A DNA stretch of 64,000 nt, from contig NZ_LPUX01000061.1 in the NCBI RefSeq assembly GCF_001651865.1, positions 62,001-126,000 on the forward strand, written 5' to 3'. Position numbers and translations under genes: made by a program. A model generated the notes under the pieces. The model made no database searches. It was not told the origin of the DNA and worked only from the letters and a program-made list of their open reading frames with translations. Origin of the DNA: Sinorhizobium glycinis (GTDB lineage: Bacteria; Pseudomonadota; Alphaproteobacteria; Rhizobiales; Rhizobiaceae). Shown here one piece after another: positions 8,942 to 17,032 of this stretch (its first letter is position 1; every line of letters begins with the position of its first letter).

Positions 8942-9253
8942 ATGAGTGACAATGAAGTCGCCCCGAAACGAAAAACGAAGGTTAAGCCCAAGCTCGAGCG
9001 GCCAAGGCTCTACAAGGTCATCCTCGTCAACGACGACTACACGCCTCGCGACTTCGTGGTGATGGTGCTGAAGGCGATCTTTCGCATGAGCGAGGACACC
9101 GGTTATCGGGTGATGATGACCGCTCATAAGCTGGGCACGTCGGTCGTCGTGGTCTGCGCCCGGGACATTGCCGAGACCAAGGCCAAGGAAGCGACCGACC
9201 TCGGCAAGGAAGCCGGCTTCCCCCTGATGTTCACCACGGAGCCGGAAGAATGA
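8942..9253 (+). CDS. clpS: ATP-dependent Clp protease adaptor ClpS (ClpS2-like)
   Basis: A 103-residue N-end-rule adaptor. The core shows LYKVILVNDDYTPRDFVVMVL, the binding-pocket region with its conserved Asn-Asp-Asp, and the helix region MMTAHKLGTSVVVVCARDIAETKA. It delivers proteins with N-terminal destabilising residues to ClpAP. The lysine/proline-rich N-terminus (PKRKTKVKPKLERP) and the ending GFPLMFTTEPEE resemble the ClpS2 paralogue known in Agrobacterium. There is no clpA next to it, which fits a second stand-alone ClpS. ATG 8942 gives the family length. The gene is convergent with pth. Confidence 0.9.
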   Translation: MSDNEVAPKRKTKVKPKLERPRLYKVILVNDDYTPRDFVVMVLKAIFRMSEDTGYRVMMTAHKLGTSVVVVCARDIAETKAKEATDLGKEAGFPLMFTTEPEE

Positions 9254-9266
9254 GCCGGCCAGCCCC

Positions 9267-9986
9267 TCAGTCTCCCTTTGAGCCGAACATCTTCTTCAGC
9301 ATGTCGGCCATCGGCCCGGTTGTCGGCAATTTCTTCGGTTGGGCGGCGTTTCGGGCCTGGTGTATGTGAGATTGCGCGACCTGCTTCTTCGGCGCCTGCG
9401 GCGCATCCGCGTCGGGCTTGCCGCCTGTGGCAAGAGCGATCTTGTTCATGAGCTGCGAGTCTTCGGCTTTCGCGAGCATTCCGGCATTCTCGGCGATCGT
9501 GTCGAGGAGCGGCGAGAGCCAGGCCTGGTCGGCCTTGGCGAAATCGCCGAGCACATGCGCATGCACCAGGTCCTTGACGCCCGGATGGCCGATGCCGAGG
9601 CGCAGGCGGCGGTACTCCTTGCCGCAATGCGCGTCGATCGACTTGATGCCGTTGTGGCCGCCGTGGCCGCCGCCGGTCTTGATACGCGCCTTGCCGGCGG
9701 GGAGATCCAGCTCGTCATAGATGACGACGATGTCCTTTGGCGCGAGCTTGTAAAAGCGCATCGCTTCGCCGACCGCCTCGCCGGAAAGATTCATGAAGGT
9801 CTGCGGCTTGATCAGCAGGACGCGTTCGCCGCCGATCTCGCCCTCGGCGATTTCCGCCTTGAACTTCTTCGACCAGGAGGAGAACCCCTGGCGCCGCTGG
9901 ATCGCATCGACCGCCATGAAGCCGATATTGTGGCGGTTACCGGCATATTTTGGCCCCGGATTGCCTAGGCCCGCGATGATCAGCAT
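9267..9986 (-). CDS. pth: Peptidyl-tRNA hydrolase
   Basis: A 239-residue Pth. The N-terminal [23 protein letters not shown] contains the catalytic His, and NLSGEAV and [25 protein letters not shown] are diagnostic. It recycles peptidyl-tRNA dropped from ribosomes. The protein is about 45 residues longer than the E. coli enzyme because of a Lys/Pro/Gln-rich C-terminal tail (from about residue 190), as seen in other rhizobia. In related genomes pth normally follows rplY directly; here a palindromic repeat and the solute-binding protein/GGDEF-EAL genes lie between them. Confidence 0.97.
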   Translation of the reverse strand: MLIIAGLGNPGPKYAGNRHNIGFMAVDAIQRRQGFSSWSKKFKAEIAEGEIGGERVLLIKPQTFMNLSGEAVGEAMRFYKLAPKDIVVIYDELDLPAGKARIKTGGGHGGHNGIKSIDAHCGKEYRRLRLGIGHPGVKDLVHAHVLGDFAKADQAWLSPLLDTIAENAGMLAKAEDSQLMNKIALATGGKPDADAPQAPKKQVAQSHIHQARNAAQPKKLPTTGPMADMLKKMFGSKGD

Positions 9987-10062
9987 GTGGCCGACTCCTG
10001 ATGCTTCCTGCCTACAGAAATGGGTGCTGAATCCGAAGAGCGTGGAAGTGCTTCTCTACGTC

Positions 10063-10194
10063 CGCCCCTCATCCGCCTGCCGACACCTTCTCCCCGCAAG
10101 CGGGGAGAAGGGACTCGCGACACCAGCTTCGTCCCCTCTCCCCGCGAGCGGGGAGAGGGCTAGTCCTCGGGTTAAACCCGAGGAGAGGGGCAAT
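10063..10194. repeat. RIME-like palindromic mosaic repeat
   Basis: Three adjacent palindromes form a mosaic: a 26-base perfect one at 10086-10111 (CCTTCTCCCCGC/GCGGGGAGAAGG), a near-identical one at 10134-10159 (CCCTCTCCCCGC/GCGGGGAGAGGG), and CCTCGGGTT-A-AACCCGAGG at 10165-10183. The outer ends are CCCCTCAT and AGAGGGGCAA. The same vocabulary recurs near 16.8, 48.8 and 53.1 kb. It fits the rhizobial intergenic mosaic element (RIME) class. It lies downstream of the solute-binding protein gene and upstream of pth. Confidence 0.8.
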
Positions 10195-10246
10195 CACCCG
10201 TATCCCGTAAGCAACCCCAAACACCGTCGCCCGAGCAAGTCAATCT

Positions 10247-10981
10247 CTATTTCGCCGCCTGCTTTATGCCGTCCGGACGAAGGCCGTATTGCTCGTAGAT
10301 CCGATCCTGGTCTCCCGCGGCGATCAGGCGGTTGAGTTCGACCTGCATGCGAGCGACGATCTCATCGGGCATGTCGATGTGGCAGGCGATGCCGTATTGC
10401 TTGCCTTCGAGCACCAGCGCCGCCTCGACAGGCTTTCCGTCGGCCTGCATCGTCTCGAAGGTCTTTTCCGAGGTCATCATCAAGTCGACGCGGCCGGCGA
10501 TCAGCTTCTTCAGCGTCGAGTCGAGGCTGGCGGCATAGTCGATCTTCTGAAAGCCGCGCTCCGTCAGATAGGTCGCGGAAAAGTCCTCGCGCTGCGTTCC
10601 GACGATGAACTGCTTGGCCTCATCGAGCGACCACAGCTTGATGGCGGAGTCCTTGTGGCGCACCATGATCATCTGGTCGACGAGAAGCGGCTCGACCCAT
10701 TTGAACTTCTTGTCGCGCCCCGCGTCATGACCCGTCGTGAAAACGCAATGCCAGGGTTCGCTTTCTGCAAGTGCGAAGGCGCGCGCCCATGGCAGGACCT
10801 CGATCTCGTAGGGGAGCTCGACGGCCTTCATGATCAGCGCGATCTGGTCGACCGACGCGCCGCTCGCACCTTTGTCGGTCGAGAAATTGTAGGGCGGGTA
10901 TTCCTCGGTGACGAAACGGATCGTCTCGGCGTGAGCGGCGGAGGAAAGACCGAGGAAGAATGCCAGGATCAGTTGCTTCAC
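10247..10981 (-). CDS. Periplasmic solute-binding protein (SBP_bac_3 type), probable ligand sensor for adjacent GGDEF-EAL protein
   Basis: A 244-residue secreted protein with a cleavable signal peptide (VKQLILAFFLGLSSAAHA, cleavage after AHA). The mature part reads as a type 2 periplasmic binding fold: EEYPPYNFSTDKGASGASVDQIALIMKA, then LPWARAFALAESEP, and the hinge region MTSEKTF. The GTG start at 10981 is set by GGAG about eight bases upstream and by the signal peptide. No permease or ATPase gene is adjacent; instead the gene lies 23 bp after a GGDEF-EAL gene on the same strand. I infer a sensing role for the partner protein, as for NspS with MbaA in Vibrio. The ligand is unknown; amino-acid or polyamine-like compounds are possible. 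Confidence 0.85.
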   Translation of the reverse strand: MKQLILAFFLGLSSAAHAETIRFVTEEYPPYNFSTDKGASGASVDQIALIMKAVELPYEIEVLPWARAFALAESEPWHCVFTTGHDAGRDKKFKWVEPLLVDQMIMVRHKDSAIKLWSLDEAKQFIVGTQREDFSATYLTERGFQKIDYAASLDSTLKKLIAGRVDLMMTSEKTFETMQADGKPVEAALVLEGKQYGIACHIDMPDEIVARMQVELNRLIAAGDQDRIYEQYGLRPDGIKQAAK

Positions 10982-11004
10982 GCCTTGTCTCCTTCTTGCC
11001 CCTT

Positions 11005-13428
11005 CTATGCAGGGGCGCTGGCCTTGGCTTCGGAATCGTTCTCCAGCATGGTCAGCATACCGTCTATCGGCATCGGCCGGCTGAAGAGATAGCCCTGGCC
11101 ATAATCCACACCGAGCTTGCGCAGGAGTTGCCACTGCTCTTTCGTCTCGATACCCTCGGCGACGACGGTGCAGCCCATCTGGTGCGAGATCGTTCGAATG
11201 CCCTTGATCAGCATTCGGCTCTTGCGCCGGACGTCGGCGGCCCCGGTGCTCAAGGAGCGCGTGAAGGATTGATCGACCTTGACGATATCGACCGGGAAGC
11301 GGTTGAGGTAGCTCAGCGACGAATAGCCTGTACCGAAATCGTCGAGAGCGATGCGGCAACCGAACTCGTTCAGTTGTTTCAGGACCGCATGAACTTCCGG
11401 GTTGTCGAGCATCAGCACAGCTTCGGTGATCTCGACGACGATGCGCTGCGGCGAGATATGATGCTTGAGAAGAAGCGCCGCGAGCTTGTGGGGCAGGGTC
11501 AATTCGAACTGCAACGGCGAGAAGTTGACGGCGAGATAGGTGCTCTGGGTTCCGTCCAAAGCGGAGATGGCAGCAAGATGCCGGATCGCCTTTTCGAGGA
11601 CGCGGTCGCCGATGCGGCCGATCGTGCCGGTCTCTTCGGCAATGCCGATGATCTTGCCCGGCGGCATCAGGCCCTTTTCCGGATGATTGAGGCGCATCAG
11701 CGCTTCGAAGCCGACAATCTGCCCGTCCTCAAGGCTGACGATCGGCTGCAGCCAGGCTTCGAACCAGTCCTCCTTCAGGCCTGCCTCTATGCATTGCTCG
11801 ATCTCGTGGCGCTCGCGGGCCGCGTCTAGCATGCCGGCATCGAAGACCTGCAGGCCGTTCTTGCCATCGCGTTTGCGGGCATACATGGCCATGTCTGCCT
11901 TGAGCAGCAGGTCGGAGGCGCCGGAGGCGTGGGTCGGGTAGACCGAAACGCCGACGCTGGCGCTGACGAGGAGCTCGTTTCCGGCGACCGTCATTGGTTC
12001 GTGTAGCGCCGTGCAGATGCCGCCGCCGATGTCGCTTGTCAGGGCAGAGACGTCCGTTGCGGCAATGAGGATGGCGAATTCGTCGCCGCCTAGCCGCGCG
12101 ATCACATCCTCAGCCCTAAGCGCGGCCCGGATGCGCTCCACCGTCTTGCGCAAGACCGCATCGCCGGCGGCGTGCCCGAAATTATCGTTGATCCACTTGA
12201 AGCGGTCCAGATCGATGAACAGGCAGGCGAGTTGCATGCCGCACTGGTCGGCGCTCAGAATGGCCTGGTCGAGCGCATTCTCGAAACCTTGCCGGTTCAG
12301 AAGCCCGGTCAAGTGATCGGTGATCGCCTGCGTGTGGTTGCGGCTCTCGGCTTGTTTCAAGGCGGTGACGTCGGTCATCACCGAAAGCGAGATCTCGCCG
12401 CCGCTCGTTTCCGTTTCCAGGATGAGCACGGTCATGAACTCGCCATCCGCCTTGCGGAAGGGCAGGGTCAATGCGCTGGTGTCGTGACCATCCGCCGCTG
12501 CGGCTCTCGAGCGCAGATGATAGGCCTCGTGCCAGGAAGGATCGATGAAATCGGTGAAGCTTCGCCCGGTCACTTTTTCGCGGGTGTAGCCGGTCGCCAG
12601 CAGCCAATAGTCGCTGACCGCGGTCAGCCGGCCTGCCGCGTCAAGGGAGAAGAGCATCGCCGGCGTCAGATCATAGGTCTCGGTGGCACGGGCATGGGCG
12701 CTCTTCAGTTCCATCTCCTCGCGCTCCAGCCGGTCCTGCATGGCATTGAAGTTGGCAGCCAAGGCGCCCATCTCGTCGTCTGACCTCCAATCGACCCGGT
12801 GGCGCGACCCGAGGCGGCGCGTTGCCTCGATTGCTGCAGTCAGCCGCATCAGCGGGCGGATCACGGTGAAGCGATTGGCGATCAGTGCCGCCGTAAAGAC
12901 GGTCGCGACGGCAAAAAGCAGGATGGCGAGGATGGTCCACTCGTCCTTGCTGAAGCGCACCAGGGGGCCGGAAGTCGGTATGACGACCTTAAGCCCTCCG
13001 ATGGGCACGGGGCCCTTAACACTGTCATAGGAAATGGCGGTTTCCAGAGCCGTGCCAACCGCGGCGATTTTTCCAGGGGGTAATTCAGCGAGGATATTTC
13101 CTGCCGTATCGCGTATGGTGACGGCGCGAATGTCGGTCGCGCTCATGAGCGAACGAGCGATCCGCTCGATGCCGTCCTGATCGAAATCCCAGATCGGCTT
13201 GCCGAGCGCTTCACCGCTTGCTTCCATCAGCAGTTCGACATTGTGCAGGCGTTCCCGCGCGACGCGTTCGCTGGATACGACTAGGAAAAGTACCAACAAG
13301 GGCGCAACGAACACAAGCATTGCGCCGCAGACGATCGCAACAAACCGGCTCTCCACCGAGTGCATCATCGGATGCTCCCGCCAGCGGCCGTCACCAGTCT
13401 CAACATTCGGATTCTCTTGCACTGCCAC
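11005..13428 (-). CDS. Membrane-bound GGDEF-EAL protein with periplasmic sensor, HAMP and PAS domains
   Basis: An 807-residue bifunctional c-di-GMP protein. TM1 is about residues 28-52, a periplasmic loop 53-162, TM2 164-186, HAMP 187-240 and PAS about 250-360. In the GGDEF domain (about 366-530) the signature RLGGDEF is at 445-451 with an intact RxxD inhibitory site (RAED, 438-441). The EAL domain (about 545-795) has EALMR at 575-579, NFSP, EITEAV, DDFGTGYSS at 696-704 and VAEGIE. Both catalytic domains look active. The GTG start at 13428 has GAGGGA upstream; ATG 13368 with GGGAG is an equally good start and keeps TM1. The next gene is the solute-binding protein, probably its ligand-sensing partner. 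Confidence 0.93.
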   Translation of the reverse strand: MAVQENPNVETGDGRWREHPMMHSVESRFVAIVCGAMLVFVAPLLVLFLVVSSERVARERLHNVELLMEASGEALGKPIWDFDQDGIERIARSLMSATDIRAVTIRDTAGNILAELPPGKIAAVGTALETAISYDSVKGPVPIGGLKVVIPTSGPLVRFSKDEWTILAILLFAVATVFTAALIANRFTVIRPLMRLTAAIEATRRLGSRHRVDWRSDDEMGALAANFNAMQDRLEREEMELKSAHARATETYDLTPAMLFSLDAAGRLTAVSDYWLLATGYTREKVTGRSFTDFIDPSWHEAYHLRSRAAAADGHDTSALTLPFRKADGEFMTVLILETETSGGEISLSVMTDVTALKQAESRNHTQAITDHLTGLLNRQGFENALDQAILSADQCGMQLACLFIDLDRFKWINDNFGHAAGDAVLRKTVERIRAALRAEDVIARLGGDEFAILIAATDVSALTSDIGGGICTALHEPMTVAGNELLVSASVGVSVYPTHASGASDLLLKADMAMYARKRDGKNGLQVFDAGMLDAARERHEIEQCIEAGLKEDWFEAWLQPIVSLEDGQIVGFEALMRLNHPEKGLMPPGKIIGIAEETGTIGRIGDRVLEKAIRHLAAISALDGTQSTYLAVNFSPLQFELTLPHKLAALLLKHHISPQRIVVEITEAVLMLDNPEVHAVLKQLNEFGCRIALDDFGTGYSSLSYLNRFPVDIVKVDQSFTRSLSTGAADVRRKSRMLIKGIRTISHQMGCTVVAEGIETKEQWQLLRKLGVDYGQGYLFSRPMPIDGMLTMLENDSEAKASAPA

Positions 13429-13540
13429 GCTATGTCCCTCGCGTGCAGAACATCATCAAAACCTTAAATGTTGCTGAAATTGCACGCCGAGATTTCATGT
13501 TGTCCGAAGACGTCTCGCGCTTTGCGTGCGGTGCGCAAAC

Positions 13541-13570
13541 AAAAACCCGCCCAGGGTGGGGCGGGTTTCT
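13541..13570 (-). terminator. Rho-independent terminator of rplY
   Basis: On the minus strand a hairpin AAACCCGCCCC/GGGCGGGTTT with a short CCT-type loop is followed by a T run (GGGTTTTTGTTTG). It lies about 40 bases past the rplY stop. Confidence 0.85.
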
Positions 13571-13609
13571 CGAATGCTGGCGGTCGTCAGCCGTTGCGGC
13601 GGTCGCCGA

Positions 13610-14221
13610 TCAAGCTTCCGCTTCGCCCTCGGCTTCTTCTACAGCTTCAACTTCCTGCGCGCGGCCGGCGATCGTGGCGATCGTGAAGTCGCGATCGGCG
13701 ATGACCGGGGTCGTGCCGGCCGGAAGCTTGACGTTGGAAATGTGGACGGTATCGCCGATCTTGAGGCCGCTGAGGTCAACGCTCAGGAACTCAGGGATGT
13801 TGTCGGCGGAAACGTTCAGTTCGACTTCGTGGCGAACGATGTTCAGCGTGCCGCCCTGCTTCAGGCCCGGGGACTTCTCTTCGTTTTCGAAGTGGACCGG
13901 AACCTGGACCGACACCTGGCTGCCCTTGGAGACGCGCAGGAAGTCGACATGCATGGTGAAATCGCGGACCGGATCCAGCTGGTAGTCCTTCGGCAGGACG
14001 CGGATCTTCTCGCCGTTGACGTCGATCGTCGCCACGGTGGTCATGAAACCGCCGGCGTGGATCTTCATCGTCACTTCCTTGGTGGAGAGCGCGATGGAAA
14101 GGGGGGCTTGCTTGTCACCGTAGATGACAGCCGGGATAAGACCGTTGCGGCGAAGTTCACGGGAGGACCCCTTACCAACCCGTTCGCGCGTCTCGGCCTT
14201 GAGCTCGTAAGTCTGGCTCAT
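13610..14221 (-). CDS. rplY: 50S ribosomal protein L25 (CTC/TL5 form)
   Basis: A 203-residue L25 of the long Ctc type. The N-terminal 5S rRNA-binding domain starts [35 protein letters not shown]. The C-terminal beta domain includes [21 protein letters not shown] and ends in an acidic Glu/Ala tail ([14 protein letters not shown]). It binds 5S rRNA in the large subunit, and the long form is linked to stress adaptation. A clear terminator follows. Normally pth comes next; here about 3.6 kb separates the two. Confidence 0.97.
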   Translation of the reverse strand: MSQTYELKAETRERVGKGSSRELRRNGLIPAVIYGDKQAPLSIALSTKEVTMKIHAGGFMTTVATIDVNGEKIRVLPKDYQLDPVRDFTMHVDFLRVSKGSQVSVQVPVHFENEEKSPGLKQGGTLNIVRHEVELNVSADNIPEFLSVDLSGLKIGDTVHISNVKLPAGTTPVIADRDFTIATIAGRAQEVEAVEEAEGEAEA

Positions 14222-14375
14222 GGATAGACCTTTCTGGTTATTTGGAGAGTTCGTCCGTCAAGTCGGAAGAACTTGAAGCCGCTGGCGGCCTCATCCGCGT
14301 TGCCTCCAAGGGTGTCTGCGCGGACGCCGGGTCCATAGCGGAGAACCACTTGAAATGCAAGGAGCGCTGCGCATC

Positions 14376-15557
14376 TCAGCCCTTGCGCCGGGAAAAACGC
14401 GCGAGCGCCAGCATGAGACCTCCCGCAATCAATCCCCAAAAGGCCCCGGAGACGCCGGCAAGACTGACGCCCGATGCGGTGACGAGGAACGTGATGGCGG
14501 CGGCCTCGCGGGTCCGGGCTTCCGAGAAGGCGGCGACGGCCGAACTCGAAAAGGCGCCGATGAGCGCCAGGCCGGCGACGGCCTCGATCAGCACCGGTGG
14601 CGCCAGGCTGACGAAGGTGGTGACGGCGCCGGCGAGCAGGCCGAAGGCGATATAAGTGATGCCGGCGTTGATCGCCGACCAATAACGGCGGTCGCGCTCC
14701 GGATGGGAATCGGAGCCGGCGCACATGGCCGCGGTAATCGCCGCCAGGTTGACGGCGTGGCCGCCGAAGGGTGCGCTGAACAAGGAAAAGAGTCCGGTTG
14801 CCGCAAAGAGCGGGCCGGGATTCGGGTGATAGTCGTTAACCTTCAGCACGGCGATGCCGGGAATATTCTGCGAGGCCATGGTAACGATGAAGAGCGGCAG
14901 GGCGATGCTGATCATCGCCGCGGCATTGAAAACGGGGGACACGAACTCAGGCTTGGGGACGAGAGCGGAAGCGAGTTGCGCAAAGGCATGGTCCGGCATG
15001 TCGACGCCGAAGGCGATCACAAGCACGAAGGCGAGAAGGGCTGCCGGCACGGCATAGAGTTTGTTGAGGCTGCCGACGATCGCCCAGGCGAGGACGATCG
15101 GCAGGCCGAAGAGCGGGTTGAAGGCGATCGCCTTCACCGGCGCGAAGCAGAGGCTCAGGAGCACGCCGGCGAGCATCGCGTTCGCGAGCGCCGGGGGAAT
15201 GGAAGAGACCATCCGGCCGAGCGGCTTCCAGAGGCCGGCGACGACGATCAGCAGTCCGCAAACGAGAAAGGCGCCGACGGCGGCGTTGAAGCCGCCCTGG
15301 ACTGCTCCGGAAGTCGCCAGCAGCGCCGCACCGGGCGTCGACCAGGCGATGCTGACCGGAAGCCGCGTGACGATGCTGATGACGATCGCGCAGACGCCCA
15401 TTGAAATCGACAGAGCCATCAGGCCCGAGGCCGCCTGTGCCTCGGTGGCGCCGACGCCGGCGAGGCCATGCAGAATGACGGCGAAGGAACTGGCGAAACC
15501 GACGAAGGCGATCAACACGCCCATGAAGAGGCTTTGCACGGAAAAATCACGAAGCAT
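14376..15557 (-). CDS. BenE family benzoate/H+ symporter-like transporter
   Basis: A roughly 393-residue protein that is almost wholly hydrophobic, with about 11-12 membrane segments. The N-terminus MLRDFSVQSLFMGVLIAFVGFASSFAVIL, the segment IAWSTPGAALLATSGAVQGGF, and PFGGHAVNLAAITAAMCAG are typical of the BenE family in the inner membrane. Substrates are uncertain outside benzoate-degrading strains, and no aromatic pathway is visible nearby. ATG 15557 matches the family N-terminus, although its ribosome binding site is weak; the frame opens to 15590. The gene diverges from the GAF-HTH regulator, which could control it. Confidence 0.9.
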   Translation of the reverse strand: MLRDFSVQSLFMGVLIAFVGFASSFAVILHGLAGVGATEAQAASGLMALSISMGVCAIVISIVTRLPVSIAWSTPGAALLATSGAVQGGFNAAVGAFLVCGLLIVVAGLWKPLGRMVSSIPPALANAMLAGVLLSLCFAPVKAIAFNPLFGLPIVLAWAIVGSLNKLYAVPAALLAFVLVIAFGVDMPDHAFAQLASALVPKPEFVSPVFNAAAMISIALPLFIVTMASQNIPGIAVLKVNDYHPNPGPLFAATGLFSLFSAPFGGHAVNLAAITAAMCAGSDSHPERDRRYWSAINAGITYIAFGLLAGAVTTFVSLAPPVLIEAVAGLALIGAFSSSAVAAFSEARTREAAAITFLVTASGVSLAGVSGAFWGLIAGGLMLALARFSRRKG

Positions 15558-15788
15558 GGCGGAGAACCGGATGTTGCGGACGAGTAGCAAGTGTCGATCG
15601 ACGACGTAGCATATCGATGGGCCTGTCGATACAGCCGGGCCTTCGCCGAAGCCTGCACTTGCACGACCTTCGTCTTGCTGGACCGGCCGCGCTGCCTCAG
15701 CCTATAGTGCCCGCGGACGCGGCGCGCCGATATGCTGAGATCGGTGAACGCGATTTGCCGCCGGAGGACGCTTTCAGGGAGGGGGCGA

Positions 15789-16745
15789 ATGCCTGCAGCC
15801 AGGGACCATACGGAACACGTCTACAGGACCACGCAGCAGTCGTCGGCAGCGGTCAGTTCGCCGGTCGCCGCCTCGTGGCGGCGCTGCCTGACCCTGCACG
15901 GCCTGGCCCCCGAGGAGGCGCGTTTGCCGTGGCGCCTTGCCGATGGCGAGTTTCGGCAGGCGCGCGAACGCTCCGGGGTGCTGATTGCGGAAGCCGTCGG
16001 CGAGCTCGACCGGCTGTTCGCCGTCATCGTGAAGGCCGGATGCTGCCTGTTGCTCACCGACGAAAAGGGGGTTGCGCTCGAGCGGCGTGGGGCAGGCGGG
16101 GACGATAAGGATTTCCGCGGTGTCGGCCTTTGGTCGGGCACCGTGTGGAGCGAGGCGAGCGTCGGAACCAACGGCATCGGCACGGCGATCGCCGACGAGC
16201 GCCCCGTCGTCATTCATCGCGACCAGCATTTCTTGAGCCGCAATATCGGCCTGAGCTGCGCGACAGCGCCGATCCGCGACGAAACCGGGCGCCTTGCCGC
16301 GGCGCTCGACATTTCCACCTGCCGCGACGACGCCTCGGAGGCGACACTCTCGATTCTCTCGCAGGCGGTGCGCGATGCGGCCGCCCGCATCGAGGCAAAC
16401 CTCTTCCGCCGGGCATTTGCCGAAGCGCGGATCGTGCTGGTCCCGGCCGATCGCCAAGGGCCAGCTCTGCTCGCCGTCGACCGCGACGACCTTGTGCTCG
16501 GCGCGACGCGGGCGGCCCGGCAGTGGCTCGGGCTCGACGACAAGCGCATTGCCGCCGGCGTTCCCGCGTCCGACCTGCTCCAGGAAGGCGTCTGCAGGGA
16601 AGGAGCCGAATTGCCGGATGCAGAGAGAGCGGCGCTGCGCCGCGTCCTGTCGCGCACCAACGGCAACGTGTCGATGGCTGCAGACCTCCTCGGGATCAGC
16701 CGCGCGACGCTCTACCGGAAGATGAAACGGCTTTCGTTGAATTGA
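15789..16745 (+). CDS. GAF-domain, Fis-type HTH transcriptional regulator lacking the AAA+ domain
   Basis: A 318-residue regulator resembling the ends of AcoR-type activators. The N-terminal SSPVAASWRRCLTLHGLAPEE is the usual start of AcoR proteins. A GAF domain spans about residues 60-200 (including SEASVGTNGIGTAIADERPVVIHRDQHF). The C-terminus is a Fis/HTH_8 helix-turn-helix (TNGNVSMAADLLGISRATLYRKMKRL). The central sigma-54-interacting AAA+ domain is absent: there is no Walker A or GAFTGA. It therefore probably acts on sigma-70 promoters. ATG 15789 follows GGGAGGGGGCGA. Its likely targets are the downstream aldehyde dehydrogenase and possibly the divergent benE. Confidence 0.88.
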   Translation: MPAARDHTEHVYRTTQQSSAAVSSPVAASWRRCLTLHGLAPEEARLPWRLADGEFRQARERSGVLIAEAVGELDRLFAVIVKAGCCLLLTDEKGVALERRGAGGDDKDFRGVGLWSGTVWSEASVGTNGIGTAIADERPVVIHRDQHFLSRNIGLSCATAPIRDETGRLAAALDISTCRDDASEATLSILSQAVRDAAARIEANLFRRAFAEARIVLVPADRQGPALLAVDRDDLVLGATRAARQWLGLDDKRIAAGVPASDLLQEGVCREGAELPDAERAALRRVLSRTNGNVSMAADLLGISRATLYRKMKRLSLN

Positions 16746-16761
16746 GCGGCGTATGCCCGAT

Positions 16762-16880
16762 TTGCCCCTCACCCTAGCCCTCTCCCCGTTTTGACGGGGA
16801 GAGGGGACTGGCACCGGTGCGGCATCGTCCTTCTCCCCGTCAAAACGGGGAGAAGGTCGCGGCAGCGGGATGAGGGGCAA
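16762..16880. repeat. RIME-like palindromic mosaic repeat
   Basis: The element is bounded by inverted ends TTGCCCCTCA (16762) and TGAGGGGCAA (to 16880). Inside are two palindromes with related stems: CCCTCTCCCCGT/ACGGGGAGAGGG at 16778-16805 and CCTTCTCCCCGT/ACGGGGAGAAGG at 16829-16856. It separates the regulator from its presumed target gene and may end transcription or affect mRNA stability. Confidence 0.8.
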
Positions 16881-16910
16881 GACGCAATGCCGTACGATAG
16901 TGGAGGCCAC

Positions 16911-16930
16911 CTGTCTCAATTCTGAAACAG
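16911..16930. promoter_or_regulatory. Candidate operator upstream of aldehyde dehydrogenase
   Basis: An inverted repeat CTGTCTCA-N4-TGAAACAG (seven of eight arm positions pair) lies about 100 bp before the aldehyde dehydrogenase start, downstream of the repeat element and the GAF-HTH regulator gene. Its TGTCTCA/TGAAACA arms look like a dimeric Fis-type HTH site. Assignment to the neighbouring regulator is inference. Confidence 0.5.
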
Positions 16931-17032
16931 ATGGCACTGCCGGCTGCCGGGGCACTCTACCGCAAATCCGCACACGGCTTCACTCTTCCTCCCACAGCAA
17001 TCGGAGTGCTGTTTTTTCGAAGGGAGGAAGCC

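Noticed and set aside
16930..16950. Sigma-54 promoter before the aldehyde dehydrogenase (TGGCAC...CTGC)
   Set aside because: The GG-to-GC spacing is one base too long and the adjacent regulator lacks the AAA+ domain needed for sigma-54 activation.
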